The notes: generated by a model from the sequence alone, not told the origin. A DNA stretch of 64,000 nt from Trichomonas vaginalis G3 (GCF_026262505.1 NC_067208.1:12533962-12597961); one strand, 5' to 3'. Numbered from the stretch's first letter, positions 21,220 to 33,430 are shown. A program made the numbers and translations.

Positions 21220-22419
21220 TTATTTATATACGTTCCAAATTTCCAGTTTTCTAATACTTTCAAACATTTTTCTATATGGAATAATGCATCGTTCACATTA
21301 ATTGGTGAACCATATTCTAAATGATGAGCAGAGATTGAAATCATATTGTAACTCAAATAATTTACAACTTAAACAGAACCTGCCAGAGAATTTTTCAGGG
21401 AAAATTCGCTGTAACGCATTATTAACAACAGTATTGTCGGCCATTAAAAATGCATTTACAAATGTTTGATACCTACAGGAGAGAAAAGAAACTTAATCTT
21501 TTTGAAAATCCCTGGCGCATTCAATAAGATTTGTATGATTATCTGGAATAAATTTCCAATCAATTGTTGGGAACTTTGCTTTTGCTAATTTATTACTTAT
21601 CAAGATTATGATATGCCTTCTCTTGCTTTTAGGCCTGTTTGTTAAAGCAGTTTCAGATGGTGTAATTTTATCTAATTCGAATTTTTCATGCAAGAACGTT
21701 TAAATCTGTAAGTGTTTGGCCCCCACTTGACTGATGTAAAAGGTTCTATTGCAAAACAATGGAAGTATATTCAGCCGAAATTATATTCACCTTTATTTTT
21801 TGGTAAATATATTCTTCGATCTGGTAAAAAGCCTAGAAGATCCAGGAGTGTATTATAGAGAAATGGCATTGAGAATACAATAATATGTATTCCTTCTAAT
21901 TTTCTTCAGAATTAAAAATATGTGGAGTGAAAAAATCTTCAAATGAATGGCGCAAAATTATATGTTGCCCCATAAATATCCTGTAACAATAACCTCGCGG
22001 TAATGGCCTACAACACTTGCATTTGTAGCGTTCCTTTCAAAATCTGTTGGTTGGAAAATGGTGTTTTCATCAAGACCTACAGCACCATTAAAGCTAACAT
22101 AATGCTCTTTCAAGTCTATAGTGTGTAGTCTGAAGATGTCTTGTAATAAAAGTTGTGTAGTCGTGTGTTTCTTTCGGTTTTCTATATGAGAAATGGTATT
22201 GCGTAGGATCTTCTATTTGTTTCATTTATATATCGTAATACTGGCCAATTTTTTCTAGAGGCCACATCAATTTGCGCTTAACTTTAAAGAATGATGCGGT
22301 GTCCAATCCGGAGTTTTCATATCCGAATAAAGCAAATTCTGGATTATAAGAATAAATTTCTAGGGCTACGAGAGAATGAACAACTTACTAGTAATTGAGA
22401 AAAGATCGCAAATAAACAT
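21220..22419 (-). pseudogene. GT61 glycosyltransferase gene, noisy copy
   Basis: Full-length by position, with ATG at 22417-22419 and the usual stop TAA at 21220. Numerous indels fragment the frame; a short piece with TNRPKSKRRHI remains readable. Confidence 0.7.
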
Positions 22420-22843
22420 ACTCTGACACTCTAATATTAATTTCTGAATCGGTTTTACATCATTGAGCAATAATTATTTAAATTTGAAAAATTAAGGCTG
22501 TATATGTAAGATTCCTAAAGGGATCAAAACTCTGACATAGAAAAAATTATATTTTTTGAGATACAAATGGGTCGCGTTTGATCACTTGAATTAAATTCAA
22601 TTTTTATATCACCTCAATCAATTATTTGTCTGCTGATAGAGTTGTTAGATTCCGACGATAGGTGTCTTGGAAGATTTGCTGGTGTCATCATAGTGTCTTT
22701 TAAATCAAAAATTTTATTTTGGAGTTAGTTTTTATTGATTTTTCAATAAAAAAACATTTTCTAAAACAAGAAAATAAAACGATAAAATATTTATTTTTAT
22801 ATAAGGATCTTATATATTTAAAATAAATATCATTTTATTTTTT

Positions 22844-23671
22844 TCATTGTGTCTGTCAAACTTCCTGCCATGGACTCTTTCATAAGTTCCATGAAATCGT
22901 CTTCGGACAATCTGGGGAAAAGTATTATGTCAGTAAGTATTCTTTTAACATCCTTACTTAAACTCTTTGCTGTTCTGTATCACAAATGACAACTGAGATG
23001 TTAACAGTGTCTTAGAAGCTTCTAAGAATTCGACACATATCTTGTTTTCTCTGCTTCTTTAACAAAGGATGAAGAAGGCGAAATCATCTAAGATAAGAAG
23101 ACATCTATGAGGGTAAGTCTTCCAATCGTAAGATTGCATTTTCTTCGAAATGTAATTCTATTCTCTTTCTGTTTGTTTTTCTGAAGTTGGGTGTTTGTCT
23201 AATATTCCTCGCATTTCCTCATTTAGGTATCTTTTAAAACTTCGAATTTATATACCATTTATAGCAATTATAGCTTCAAAACATCTTCTTTGGGTACTTC
23301 TTTATCCAATCTTAACAACGTCAGTATCCTTTATACATACTAACTTAGAACTTCTTTATATATCTTTTGAACGAATTGGACGGGTTTGGTCAAAATTGAC
23401 CAGAATGTTAACTACAAATTAAACAACTAACTCTTAAAATGCGGTTTCCTTCTTCATCTAGTTCTTGTTGTTGTGCAGCCATTTTTAAGAGAATGTGAAA
23501 GTCTTACCCGACCCAAGGTGGTGGGCAATTAGACCTGTTATACTCATTCTGAGCAAATACAGAAACCTTTCATGTATAGGCTTTATCTGAAAGGCATTTT
23601 CTAAATCTTCCCTCTGTTCTTGTAAAACATTCTCAAATTTCTTGTCAATGTCAGCAAACTTTTTCTAACAT
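22844..23671 (-). pseudogene. Packaging ATPase gene, noisy copy
   Basis: Recognisable from Walker A to the stop. The frameshift heptamer region reads CTCAAATTTCTT here too, with three A and three T, although the poly-A run nearer the ATG is one base shorter. This gives independent support that the -1 offset is not a consensus error. Confidence 0.7.
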
Positions 23672-23708
23672 ATTTTTTAGAAAAATTAAATTTTTATCTT
23701 TTAGAATA

Positions 23709-24188
23709 ATGTCTAGGCGATTTTTCGTCTATCTGATATTCGAGGACAAGCTTTTCGACAGCAAAACATCTGTAGACCATAAAAAACTTACATAATGGTA
23801 AACAAAGAAATTCGGTGAATTTGTTCTAAAGTTCTGTTTCTGGGAAATCATGACAAGAACCATAAAACATCAAAGAGCAAGTCCTTAAAATTTGATCAAT
23901 GGACAGACTTGTTGACAGAGGATGGACGCCGTTGGAAAGATGAAGTCCAACAAAAGTTCTTAGAATGCAAAGAAGACACATGCGCTGTTCTTGAAGATGA
24001 AATAGAAAACAGAAATAGAAAGAGCTATTAAAGCGACAAAGAACTTTTACATAGATATTGGTCTGAGAATTTGACATATCTTCCACCAGAGAAGAAGAAG
24101 AATAAAGTTAATAAGAAAAGAGAAAGTAGAAGAATGAGAAGAGTAAAAACCAGAGCCAATTCCACCGAAGAAGAATTTCGACATGTAA
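23709..24188 (+). pseudogene. 150-aa protein gene, noisy copy
   Basis: Collinear with the intact gene but with many insertions. The Lys/Glu-rich codons near the end are visible. Confidence 0.65.
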
Positions 24189-24207
24189 AATAATAAAATT
24201 TTATTTT

Positions 24208-24630
24208 TTAGAACATTTTCTGGGTCAATTGTCAATCTTCTCTTTCCTTCTTTGAGGAAGTAAAACACTGGCCTTAGACCTCTTAATAGCCTTTTTACCC
24301 AATTTACTTTGAACTTCTACAACTTTAGACTCATAATATTCATAGTTCCGTCTGGTCTTCTTCTGGTTCATAAAGGTATAACAAGTTTGTATGCTTTGCC
24401 TTCTTTAAGGTTTGAGAACTCTTCTGTCAAAACTATTCTTTGACTGTTAAAACAACCTTCTATGTTCTAAAGTCTTTTCAAATTTCGCACCATTGTTTAG
24501 TCACAATATAGGCAAAACTTTAACTGCGTTGCGATGTTCCAAACTTTGCTGAATGAAGACTTTTCAAAATGGTAGAATAAACATTCAATATTGTGAATGG
24601 GTCTCTAGTTCCTTCTTTAACTCCTGACAT
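24208..24630 (-). pseudogene. 129-aa protein gene, noisy copy
   Basis: Collinear copy with indels. The heptamer region reads TTCAAATTTCGC on the plus strand, again three A and three T, supporting the split frame seen in the clean copies. Confidence 0.65.
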
Positions 24631-24700
24631 GTACTTGTTTTACTGAAATCTATTTTCGTCATCTTTCTATCGCGATAAAAAAATATTTTTTTTTAAAATT

Positions 24701-25997
24701 TTACTCACCGAAAAAATTTTCTTTGTTATACACATTCTGAAAACATCTAAAGACCTTTTGGACATTGCCAAGAATGTTCGTTAGAACGCTGGCTATAACA
24801 ACTCTTGACAATTAATGTTTATACGAATCGTTACAATGACTTTCATCTAATGAACAAAAAGTTCAGTTTCATCTACGAACAGTTCATAAAACACTCTTTG
24901 TTCGCTTCTAACAATGTTTGTCTCTCTTCGGTATGTGGAATTTGTTCTTTGGATTGAACTTAGAAATATCTAATGTCTGAAATATGACGAAAGTGGCTTG
25001 TTAAAGTCAGATGTCAAACATTCTGGACAAAGCGCTCAAAATATTCAGTAAATCTTGGCATATGAGCTTCTGACGTTCTGACAACTACATAATTCTTCTG
25101 TCAGAACTTTCTAAACTGCATCGGAACAGCATTGTTTGAAACCATTAAATGAAGTTTTGCAACATTTCACAACTCTTTTGGTCTTTATACTTTTCATCAA
25201 CAACTCCAACTTTGGTCTGTTATTAAGACGTCTTCAAAGCAATCTGAGTTTCAAAACTTTGTTGTTATCCTATACTTTGGAAGTTCATTTGCAAACTATA
25301 GTTTCATATTCTCTATGAGAGTTAAACTTGCCACAGACTGTTTTTTAAGTTTGTCATATTCGGATTCGAATAAAACCCTTCTAACAGTTTTGCCACAAAG
25401 ATATCTTGCTAAAGAAAGTATTCTTACCAGTTTCCTTGTTTTCCAATATTATAATTGAGAGCAGTTTATTTTTAGCACTTGGATGTTGCTAAGATATTAT
25501 GCAAACCAACATAAGATATACTCATAAACCTCTTTTCGTTTCCATTGCATCATAATTTCTTTTGACATGGTCTAACCAAGCTTCTTATAATACTGTGTTT
25601 CCATTCTAACTTGTTCGTATTTATATCAAGTGAAGATTTAGCAATAAGAAGTTTTGGAGAAGGTGTATAGAAACTTTATACCTCGGAACTGAAAAATCTT
25701 CTAACTTTTTGAACAATAAGAATTATCCCAAGCATCTAACATTTCATGCCAAACTTGTACAACTTTTTATTTTCTAAGTTTCCTGTCTACATTCCTTGTT
25801 CAAGACACTATTGTTGCTCTGGTTGTTAAAGACAACTCCCAATTCTTTCATGACATAACATTCTGGGGCAGAGTTCAACATAAAAATGACTAAACGTTTC
25901 AAATTTCTTCGACTGCTTTGTTATAGTCTCTAAATGCGACACATATTCTGAAATGCTTGGAAGTCATAAAAATTCTGAAAACATCTATTCTGTACAT
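24701..25997 (-). pseudogene. SF3 helicase gene, noisy copy
   Basis: Collinear with the intact 411-codon gene, but frequent indels leave no long frame. Confidence 0.7.
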
Positions 25998-26029
25998 TTT
26001 TTATAAAAATAAAAAAAAATATTATTTTT

Positions 26030-26865
26030 TTATTCTTGACTTTGTTGTTCCATTGTTGCATTGTTTGTTCTTTGGCTATTTGTTGTTGAAGTTGTTCTGT
26101 AATACAATATACTTTCACCAGTTGCATCTTCCAATCGAAAACTTTCTGGCCGTCAGTTGACCAAATACCATAGGACATAAAAGTTTTACAGGAACAATAG
26201 TTTGCCGTCAACTAATGTCAACGTTATACTTGCCAAAGTGTTTGAGTTCACTAAGGTTGCAAAATTCTGCATTCGAATTGAACAATAGGCAAACCAGCAT
26301 GAAGAAAGTATTGTTTATACGCATAAGTATCTTTTGGTATTAATAGTTCTCTGTCGACATTCGAATAACACTTTGAACCTTAAGTTTGAAACAATTATAT
26401 AGATTCTGGTGTGGTTAATGTCAATGGAATAGACATTCCTTTGCTATGACACCTTTTTCCCTGTTATAGGAAAGCTGTTGGTAGCTAAAAACGCAGAAAT
26501 AAGTTTTGTTATTATAGCTCATATCGTTTATTATAGTAAAACTCAGTCTGGACATCCAAGACATAATGAAAACCTCGCTCTAGTTGCAGCACATGTTACA
26601 CCCGTACTTAAAGTTATTAAATAAGTCAACAAAACCTGTTGGTGGTATATCTGAGTAAAGTATCTTCAAAGGAGTATTTTTTACCAATTCCAACAATAAA
26701 GTCTTCTGGTGTTCAAAGAGCAAAACGAAGGCTTTAGTCGTCATTGTTGTTTAAGGTTAGTTACAATTATTCGTCCTTGAGGACTTTTGTAAGTTTTGTT
26801 GTTATAGAATTATATGACTCAGGGTTTTTAGTCGTAATAGTAATATAACATTATGTCTTTGCCAT
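26030..26865 (-). pseudogene. Penton gene, noisy copy
   Basis: Collinear with 40009-40806; about 38 bases longer because insertions outnumber deletions. Confidence 0.65.
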
Positions 26866-26870
26866 TTTAC

Positions 26871-27501
26871 TTAGAAATAAACTTTAATGAATCATGTTGT
26901 GGCTCGTCAAATATTTTTATAACGTCTGGGAAACTATAATTTTAACGTTCAACGCTTTCACTCCTTTCATAAAGTATATCTTGTCAATGACATTATTAAT
27001 GAAAACACCACAGCCAAACCAAAAAAAATGGTCGCGGTTTATTTTCTTTGAATGTTTATATCGTTGCCTCTGTCCAAAAGTTTTCAATATAGTTCTTTCA
27101 AAACTTCATGAGGTGCAATTGACATTATGATGTTTCACTTTTTACAGGGTTGTGTTCGACCCAAGTTTAACATTATCTTAAAAGCTTGACAAAATCTCTC
27201 CTGAGTTTGAAGTTTGTCTTTCAGTTTGTTGTAGTCGGTTTCGATATCTGCAACAGAACTTAGTCCCTCTGTTTTAACTTCAAGTGATTATGTTTAGGTT
27301 CTTTTACAGGAACAATTTGTTAATAAACCATCTTTCGTCTTCGCTATGGTTTCCCCACTTCAACATCTCTGTCGTTTGACATGACAATAACACTTTGACT
27401 GTTTGTTTTGGCGGTTTGTGTGAATTTAAACTTAAACATCTGCCACCGTGCCCATTAAACCTTTGAAACACTTACACTTCTATTTTTTCGGAAATGAACA
27501 T
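26871..27501 (-). pseudogene. 192-aa protein gene, noisy copy
   Basis: Collinear with 40811-41389, with many insertions, for example an A-run near 27020. Confidence 0.6.
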
Positions 27502-27519
27502 TTTACTTAGAATAAAAAG

Positions 27520-27964
27520 ATGGACGTATTTCGGATATCTTATTGAATTGAAGCAGAACAAAGGTTTATACTACAAAACAATACAAATACATTGACGAAT
27601 AGTTTCTTTACGACAAACAATGGAAAATGTTAATAGAAATAGCAGTCTTTGCTGAACCTAAATATTTTCATAAAGCCAAAAGAAGTTGGTAATTAACTGA
27701 AAATGTGTGAAAGTTCTTGAAGCAGAACAAAAAGTATTAACTCAAAACTTACAGATATTACTAAAGGAAAGTTTATAATACATATTAATGTCAAACTGCG
27801 TACTGTCCCAATATTTGTGACGGAGAGAAGTCAGTTCAAGAAACAACTTTACTGACCCTGCTGCTCAACATATCTGCTCGCATGGAAGCTGTCGTTATGC
27901 CAATCTGAGGAGCCCCAGCAGGTTTCATCGAACGAATTATCTTCAAAAGAGCATTCTTCCGTGA
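27520..27964 (+). pseudogene. 139-aa protein gene, noisy copy
   Basis: Collinear with 41408-41827; frame lost through indels. Confidence 0.55.
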
Positions 27965-29522
27965 AAGTGCTATTGGTTTTGTAAACTTCTTTGCTCTCAA
28001 TATTCATCTGGACCGTCTATGTCACCAGTATATTGTATTTGAACTTGTACAACAGTTGAAATACTACCATAAAGTCTTCCTGAGTCAGCAAATGGAAATT
28101 GCCAAGCCAAAAGTTGAACGGTCCTCCAATTTGTAATTGAGTTTTTTTGACCTCCTGTAGAGTCCATACTTTCACGATATGCTTGCATAATAGAACTTTG
28201 CATTTCAGGGTTAATAGTTGTGTGTGAAGTTGTTGTTAAAATTCATCAGCATCTAATGTCAAGTTGTATGACCTCATATCCTCAACTGTAGAATATTCTT
28301 CTCTGGATAATATTTTGCCATCTAATGTTTATATGATATTTAATACCAGGGTTGTAGAAACAAGAATAGTCCATTTATAGTTCGTCTGAACACGTACAAA
28401 ACATAGGTATATGCATGTTTCATTGCAGTTGTTAAGGCAATATCTGTTCTTGCACCTGCGGCTCCTGGATTTTGGTTTCCAATTCACCTGCAAAAAGTCT
28501 TTGACAGATATTATTGTGCATGTATAGGGAACATAAGTGGCAACATGCATATATTTGGCAGCTAAAGCATTTTAAATATCTGGTCCACATATAGATGCAA
28601 GTTTGCTTTCTATCTCTTGCATTCAATATTTTTCGCATGTAGAACTTAACTGCCGGTCCCAAGCAAGTTCAGCAGCATTGCGAAATAATAGTTACTTCAT
28701 TGTTGAAGTTTGAGAAAACCAAAGTCTAAGTCAACTTTGTCTTTGCCAAAATTTCACGAATGAACGTTTGATTTTGTTCCCTTTACGTCTGTAATAGTTG
28801 AATGGGTTCCTTGTGTTGGTGCAGATGACTAGTTATTTTTGCTTGGAGTATAGTTCGATTATAGAAATTTTTCCTGCCCCAGTTTTGGCAGTATCTTAAA
28901 AACCTGAGATGAGGAAAGATGACAAAGGAAACTCTAAAGTTTCAGTTTTTACTTTAGTGGCAGCTAGTTCCATCTGGACCAGAAAGGTTTAACACAAACC
29001 CTGGAACGTTAGGGTTCAAGTCTTCTTATTTTTCTCAATAGTTGCATACTGGTCTGGTTTGTTCTCTAGCTTTGTGGTCTGTACTGAGTTTTCTCAAAGC
29101 GAACCATTCATAGTTTGCCCATGTTACTGTATTGAACTATCAGAGTTAGGAATATATTTATATCCCATGAAAACTTCTGGAAGCATATTGGTACCGACAT
29201 TAGAAATTCCATTGCAACCTTTCTTGTCAGACAACTGGAAGAAGGCTTTTATTTCAAATGTCATTGTTCCAACGTTATAAGAATGAGTTTTCCAATAGAA
29301 ATAATATGAAACCTGTCGCAAGCAATATCTACTGTTGTTTGAAGAACCTTCCCAAACTCACCTACGTTTCCATAGAGAAACAGCAGTTGTATATTCGTTA
29401 AGTTCAGCGAACTAATTTCTGACCTTCTAATGGCATTATCGCATTCGTTATACCATTCCGGAAACATTTTCCGTTCATGGCATCCAAAAACTGTTTGGCG
29501 TTTATATTCTGAGCGCGTACAT
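27849..29522 (-). pseudogene. Major capsid protein gene, noisy copy
   Basis: Whole capsid gene by position, with the same overlap to the 139-aa gene. Dozens of indels; about 63 bases longer than the intact gene. Confidence 0.75.
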
Positions 29523-29556
29523 TTCATCATGGGTAAAAACTATAGAATATTTTGGA

Positions 29557-30070
29557 TTATATGGTCATAATAGAACTCCACTCGGCACCAAGCTTTACTT
29601 TCTCCTGACTGAGTTTTAACTGAATCTTTAACTCTTCTTTTTCCTTCATTGCCACTACTTTCACTAGATGAAGTTATTCTTCACTACTTTCACTTGTTTC
29701 TACTATTTCTCTTCTTCTTGGTGTCGCTTTTGGCTTAACTTGCCCTCTGCCTTCAAGTTTGTCAGTCATCTTAATGCCTCATGTTCACCTAGTATGCTTG
29801 TAAATTTCCCATGTCCTTTGCCCTTTGGGCTCTTGGTCTCGCCCCATTCTCAGGTAACCTATATCTAGAAGATTTTGTCATAGTTTGTTATGAGTCTTTC
29901 GCTATTGTTTTGCAATGACTCTTCCTGCAGTTTTCCGGTTCAAGCTCTTTCAAACAGCAGCTTGTCCATATGGCCGAATAAAGCTCGTTTCCAAATATAT
30001 GTTTTGTAGCCATTCTGCGTTTTCTTTCCATGTACACCAATAATATCTTTTTGATGGGGAAAGCTTTTAC
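29557..30070 (-). pseudogene. 70-aa frame and C-terminal end of the long protein gene, noisy copy
   Basis: Corresponds to unit positions about 15344-15833, ending abruptly at the join with the clean contig at 30070. Confidence 0.6.
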
Positions 30071-33000
30071 TTCTTTGGTGTCGCTTTTGGTAACTTGCCC
30101 TCTGCTTCAAGTTGTAGCATCTTTGCCTCATGTTCACCTAGTATGTTGTAAATTTCCCATGTCCTTTTTGCCTTTGGGCTCTGGTCGCCCATCTCAGGTA
30201 ACCTATATCCTAGAAAGATTTTGTCATAGTTTGTATTTGAGTCTTCGCTTATTGTTTGCATGACTCTTTCCTGAGTTTCCGGTTCAAGCTCTTCAAACAG
30301 AGCTTGTCCATATGGAATAAGCTCGTTTCCAAATATATGTTTTTGTAGCCATTCTGGTTTTCTTTCCATGTAACCAATAATATCTTTTGTGAATGGGAAA
30401 GCTTTTACCCAACGTTTCAGTCTTGCGTCATTTATTTCTGTAGTTGGTTTTATTTTGTCATGGAACATGTTTTTCAATACTAACATTTCATTTGGTACTG
30501 TCCATTTGAGTTTTCTTAAATATTCATCCCTTCTCATTTCATTGTCTGCAAAGTAAGTTTTTATGACATTTTGCAAACTTTCGTTTGCAAGGTCATGTAC
30601 AATAGGTTCTCTTCCTTCTCTCTCCCTAACTTTCTTTCTAAACTCTTCACCAAATATACCATCTCTATGGTTCTGTGTAGTTCTTTGAGATAAATGTTCT
30701 AGAACGTCAGGTGTTATATTTCCCTCAGCCATGTTCATTTCATACTGGTCCAAAATATCTGCATCTTTCATATCTTTCAATGGCATTAAAGCCGCGCTGA
30801 AAATACCCGTTATATCTGGTTCACCATTCACTTCCATTGCGTCTACAACTTCTTGGAATTGAGGTTGTAAGTTTATGAACCACCTATCCGGATTAGCTTT
30901 ATGACCCCATTTCATTGTAGTTCCATAGTCTGCAGAAACAAAAGTAGGTTTGTTTCCATATTGGTTAGGTTCTGAATGAACTTTAAACAATGTTTCATTT
31001 CTATATGTTTTGTTGAAATTTAACCTTTTATTTTCACCGAGTTCAGCCAAAGATTGAACGTTATATGGTCGTAAGTAAAAAGGATTATTGTATTTGCGTA
31101 CATTTTCTTTCAGTACTTCCATTCTATGCTGAATATTTTCATCTGATGTTGGAGTCTTTTGTATGTCGGTGAACATTTTTCGATATTCTTCTACTATGTC
31201 AGCCGAATTTTTCTTAGACTCTTGGAAAGATTCCATATTCACCTCATACTCTTGTTGAGGGTCAAGATTTTTCGGCTGTTCCAAATCTTCATCTAGTTCT
31301 GTGAAGTTAGTTTCCAAAGGAGGGACTTGTTCGTTTCCTTCAGGCTCTTCTAGCTGTTGTTGCTGAACTATTTCTTCCATGTCTGGTTGTATCTGAACTT
31401 CTTCCTGTGGAGTTTCTTGTACCTCATCTGCTGGCATTTCATATATTCCGAGACCGTTTTTAACAAGTTCCCTATCTAAGTCATCCGGACTCATAAACCT
31501 TTCTTCTTTCGTTCCGTCTCTATTTTTTACGCGTTTCATGAAGAGAGTTGAATTATCATTTAGCTCTGACATCAAATATCTCGGAGTAAATTCATTCATG
31601 TCATTTGGATGATATGCTATTAAATCATATCCCTTAGCGAGCTTGTATTTTCCAGGTTTGAGATTATATCCGATTTGATGCTCAACCATAAAGCTAAATA
31701 GGTTCGGGTCAGTATTTCCTTCCTTGAACTTTCTAATAGCTTCTTTATATCTGTCACTAAAGTCAAGAGTATCTGGGTAACCATAATCTTCCTTAAGCAT
31801 TTTTAAGAATTCTTGGTTTCCTTTTTCTCTACTTCTTTTATGTCCTTGCTCTGTTTGTGGTTGTTGTTGTGCAGGGTTTTGAACTGTTGGTTGCTGTGCT
31901 GGTTGTGGAGGTGGTTGTTGTGCTGGTTTTGGTTGTGGTGCAGGTGCTGGATTTTGAACTGTTGGTTGTTGTGCAGGGTTTTGAACTGTTGGTTTTGGTT
32001 GTTGTTGTGGTGCTGGATTTTGAACTGTTGGTTGTTGTGTTGGTTTTGGTGCATGCCTGTGTCTGTGTCCATGTGACGATGTAAATGTTTTAGGTAGTCC
32101 TGGTGCAGGTGCTTCTCTTGGAGGGTTTGGTGGTATATAAGTTCCACCAGCTGGCACATATGTTCCATCTGCAGCATAATGTCCTACCTGACTTTTCGTT
32201 TTTAAGAAAGCATTTACTAGGTCTGTTTTGGTCTGTTGTAACTCTTTTTCTTGACTTTCCACAACAGTTGCTCTAACGGCGTCATAGGCACTTTGAACTG
32301 CCTGTCTCGTTGCTGCATCTGTTATTTTCGTCATATTTTGTGCTACTTCTCTTAACTCTTTGTCGAAACCTTCAGACTTCAGTTTCTTTCCAGATGAGAA
32401 GTCGTTCACTAGTTTCACCTTACTATGAAGAGCTTCGAAGGCATTCTTAAAGTCAGCATTCATTAAAGCTTCATTTGAACTGTCTTCATCCGCTTGTATT
32501 TTTGTCCTTATTGACCCTATAAGTTGGGCTGCTTTAGCGTTGGCTTGGGCATCTAACCAGTCATTATTAGCTTTTATATATTCTGCGCTTTTCATTGCCT
32601 TTTGCATGGCTGCGTCGTTATTTTTACTTTCTTGTGCTAAGTTTTCATACTGTACGGTTTGGTTTTGCAACTGTAAAAGTTTTTCTGCCTTTACATTTGC
32701 TTCAACTTCTTTTTTATACTCATCGCTATCCATATATGTCTTCATGGCTTTTTGTTTTATCTCTTCATCTTTCAGTACTTTATATTGAGTAGTATGGTTT
32801 TTCAAATTTATAACATCTTGTTCCATTTTTGCTACTTCTGCTGCTTTTTCTGACACTTTTTTCGCATATTCCTCTGTACTTAGTTCTTTCAGTTGTTCTT
32901 CTTTCTTCTTTTTCTCTACGTTTAACTCATTTAGTTTCTTTGTCTGTCTGTCATATTCTAGTTTCTTTTCGTTTTCACTTATTTGTTTCTGTATGTCTAT

Positions 33001-33309
33001 GTTTGACTTTTTGACATCTGTTATTTGATTTTTGAGTGAACTCAAATTCATTTGACTTTGAGGGTTATAAGCTGTTCCGTCTGCAGCTCCACCATAGCCT
33101 GCCATTTTCGCTAAAAGTGCCGCTCTTAAACCTCCACTCTGTGCACCAATAACTCGGTTTAAAAGCATAGGGTTGCTTGACATTTGTTGCAACATAGTGG
33201 GGTCATTCATCATTTGTTGTTGCAACTGTTGTTGTGGTGTCAGTTTTACTATTGGATGTTTCAATGCTCCCTTCCTCTTACGTATATTCTTACGTAGCTT
33301 ACGTGGCAT
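30067..33309 (-). CDS. Long structural/scaffold-like protein (~1085 aa), intact frame
   Basis: This copy keeps one open frame of 1080 codons from ATG 33309. Only the last few codons are lost at the join at 30070. The N-terminus is strongly basic (MPRKLRKNIRKRKG). Residues about 20-45 are rich in Gln and Met, and about 85-260 are charged, Ala/Lys/Glu-rich and likely coiled coil. Residues about 420-485 are a Pro/Gln/Asn-rich linker with repeated PTVQNPA units. The rest is acidic and globular-looking. No enzyme motif or known family is recognised. Its place just upstream of the capsid gene, its length and its low complexity suggest a virion, scaffolding or genome-binding protein; this is inference. 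It is preceded by a TCACT initiator. Confidence 0.8.
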   Translation of the reverse strand: MPRKLRKNIRKRKGALKHPIVKLTPQQQLQQQMMNDPTMLQQMSSNPMLLNRVIGAQSGGLRAALLAKMAGYGGAADGTAYNPQSQMNLSSLKNQITDVKKSNIDIQKQISENEKKLEYDRQTKKLNELNVEKKKKEEQLKELSTEEYAKKVSEKAAEVAKMEQDVINLKNHTTQYKVLKDEEIKQKAMKTYMDSDEYKKEVEANVKAEKLLQLQNQTVQYENLAQESKNNDAAMQKAMKSAEYIKANNDWLDAQANAKAAQLIGSIRTKIQADEDSSNEALMNADFKNAFEALHSKVKLVNDFSSGKKLKSEGFDKELREVAQNMTKITDAATRQAVQSAYDAVRATVVESQEKELQQTKTDLVNAFLKTKSQVGHYAADGTYVPAGGTYIPPNPPREAPAPGLPKTFTSSHGHRHRHAPKPTQQPTVQNPAPQQQPKPTVQNPAQQPTVQNPAPAPQPKPAQQPPPQPAQQPTVQNPAQQQPQTEQGHKRSREKGNQEFLKMLKEDYGYPDTLDFSDRYKEAIRKFKEGNTDPNLFSFMVEHQIGYNLKPGKYKLAKGYDLIAYHPNDMNEFTPRYLMSELNDNSTLFMKRVKNRDGTKEERFMSPDDLDRELVKNGLGIYEMPADEVQETPQEEVQIQPDMEEIVQQQQLEEPEGNEQVPPLETNFTELDEDLEQPKNLDPQQEYEVNMESFQESKKNSADIVEEYRKMFTDIQKTPTSDENIQHRMEVLKENVRKYNNPFYLRPYNVQSLAELGENKRLNFNKTYRNETLFKVHSEPNQYGNKPTFVSADYGTTMKWGHKANPDRWFINLQPQFQEVVDAMEVNGEPDITGIFSAALMPLKDMKDADILDQYEMNMAEGNITPDVLEHLSQRTTQNHRDGIFGEEFRKKVREREGREPIVHDLANESLQNVIKTYFADNEMRRDEYLRKLKWTVPNEMLVLKNMFHDKIKPTTEINDARLKRWVKAFPFTKDIIGYMERKPEWLQKHIFGNELIPYGQALFEELEPETQERVMQTISEDSNTNYDKIFLGYRLPEMGDQSPKAKRTWEIYNILGEHEAKMLQLEAEGKLPKATPKK
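30806..30811. other. Indel hotspot CCCGTT within the long protein gene (intact form)
   Basis: This is the only clean copy with CCCGTT here, and it keeps the frame open. The other three read CCCTT (16231), CCGTT (44251) and CCCT (60200), each a different small deletion. Confidence 0.85.
31857..32046. repeat. Pro/Gln/Asn-rich coding repeats
   Basis: Minus-strand codons give repeated PTVQNPA and QQPTVQNPA units with PQPKP spacers (residues about 420-485 of the long protein). The repetitive G/T-rich plus strand can slip, and the copy at 61282 has gained one T here. Confidence 0.8.
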
Positions 33310-33430
33310 TTTAAGTGAAGTTAAAAAGCGGTTTTTGACAGATGTTTATATGACACTTTTTGTTCAGCACAAAAAAACTCGGTCAAAGTGTTGTCAGTTT
33401 TGTAAAATAACCGTCCTATCTCATTCTATA

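Larger units (their letters stand above)
18331..30070. other. Noisy, unpolished unit copy with duplicated ~340-bp overlaps at both ends
   Basis: Across 18331-30070 every gene of the unit can be followed, but single-base insertions and deletions occur every few dozen bases or less, often in homopolymers. Such density is absent elsewhere. At the left edge, sequence equivalent to about 17980-18330 is repeated. At the right edge, sequence equivalent to 15496-15833 occurs both before and after 30070. Noise plus terminal duplications fits a gap filled with an uncorrected long read. Ancient decay is unlikely because noncoding and coding parts, and all codon positions, are hit alike. Confidence 0.9.

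Noticed and set aside
18331-30070. Ancient decayed element copy beside young ones
   Set aside because: Damage is mostly single-base insertions in runs, equal in coding and noncoding parts, with abrupt limits and duplicated joins; this is sequencing noise.
31803-32177. His/Gln/Asn-rich frame of 124 aa and Cys/Trp/Leu-rich plus-strand frames over the Pro/Gln repeat
   Set aside because: Low-complexity shadows of the coding repeats in the long protein gene.
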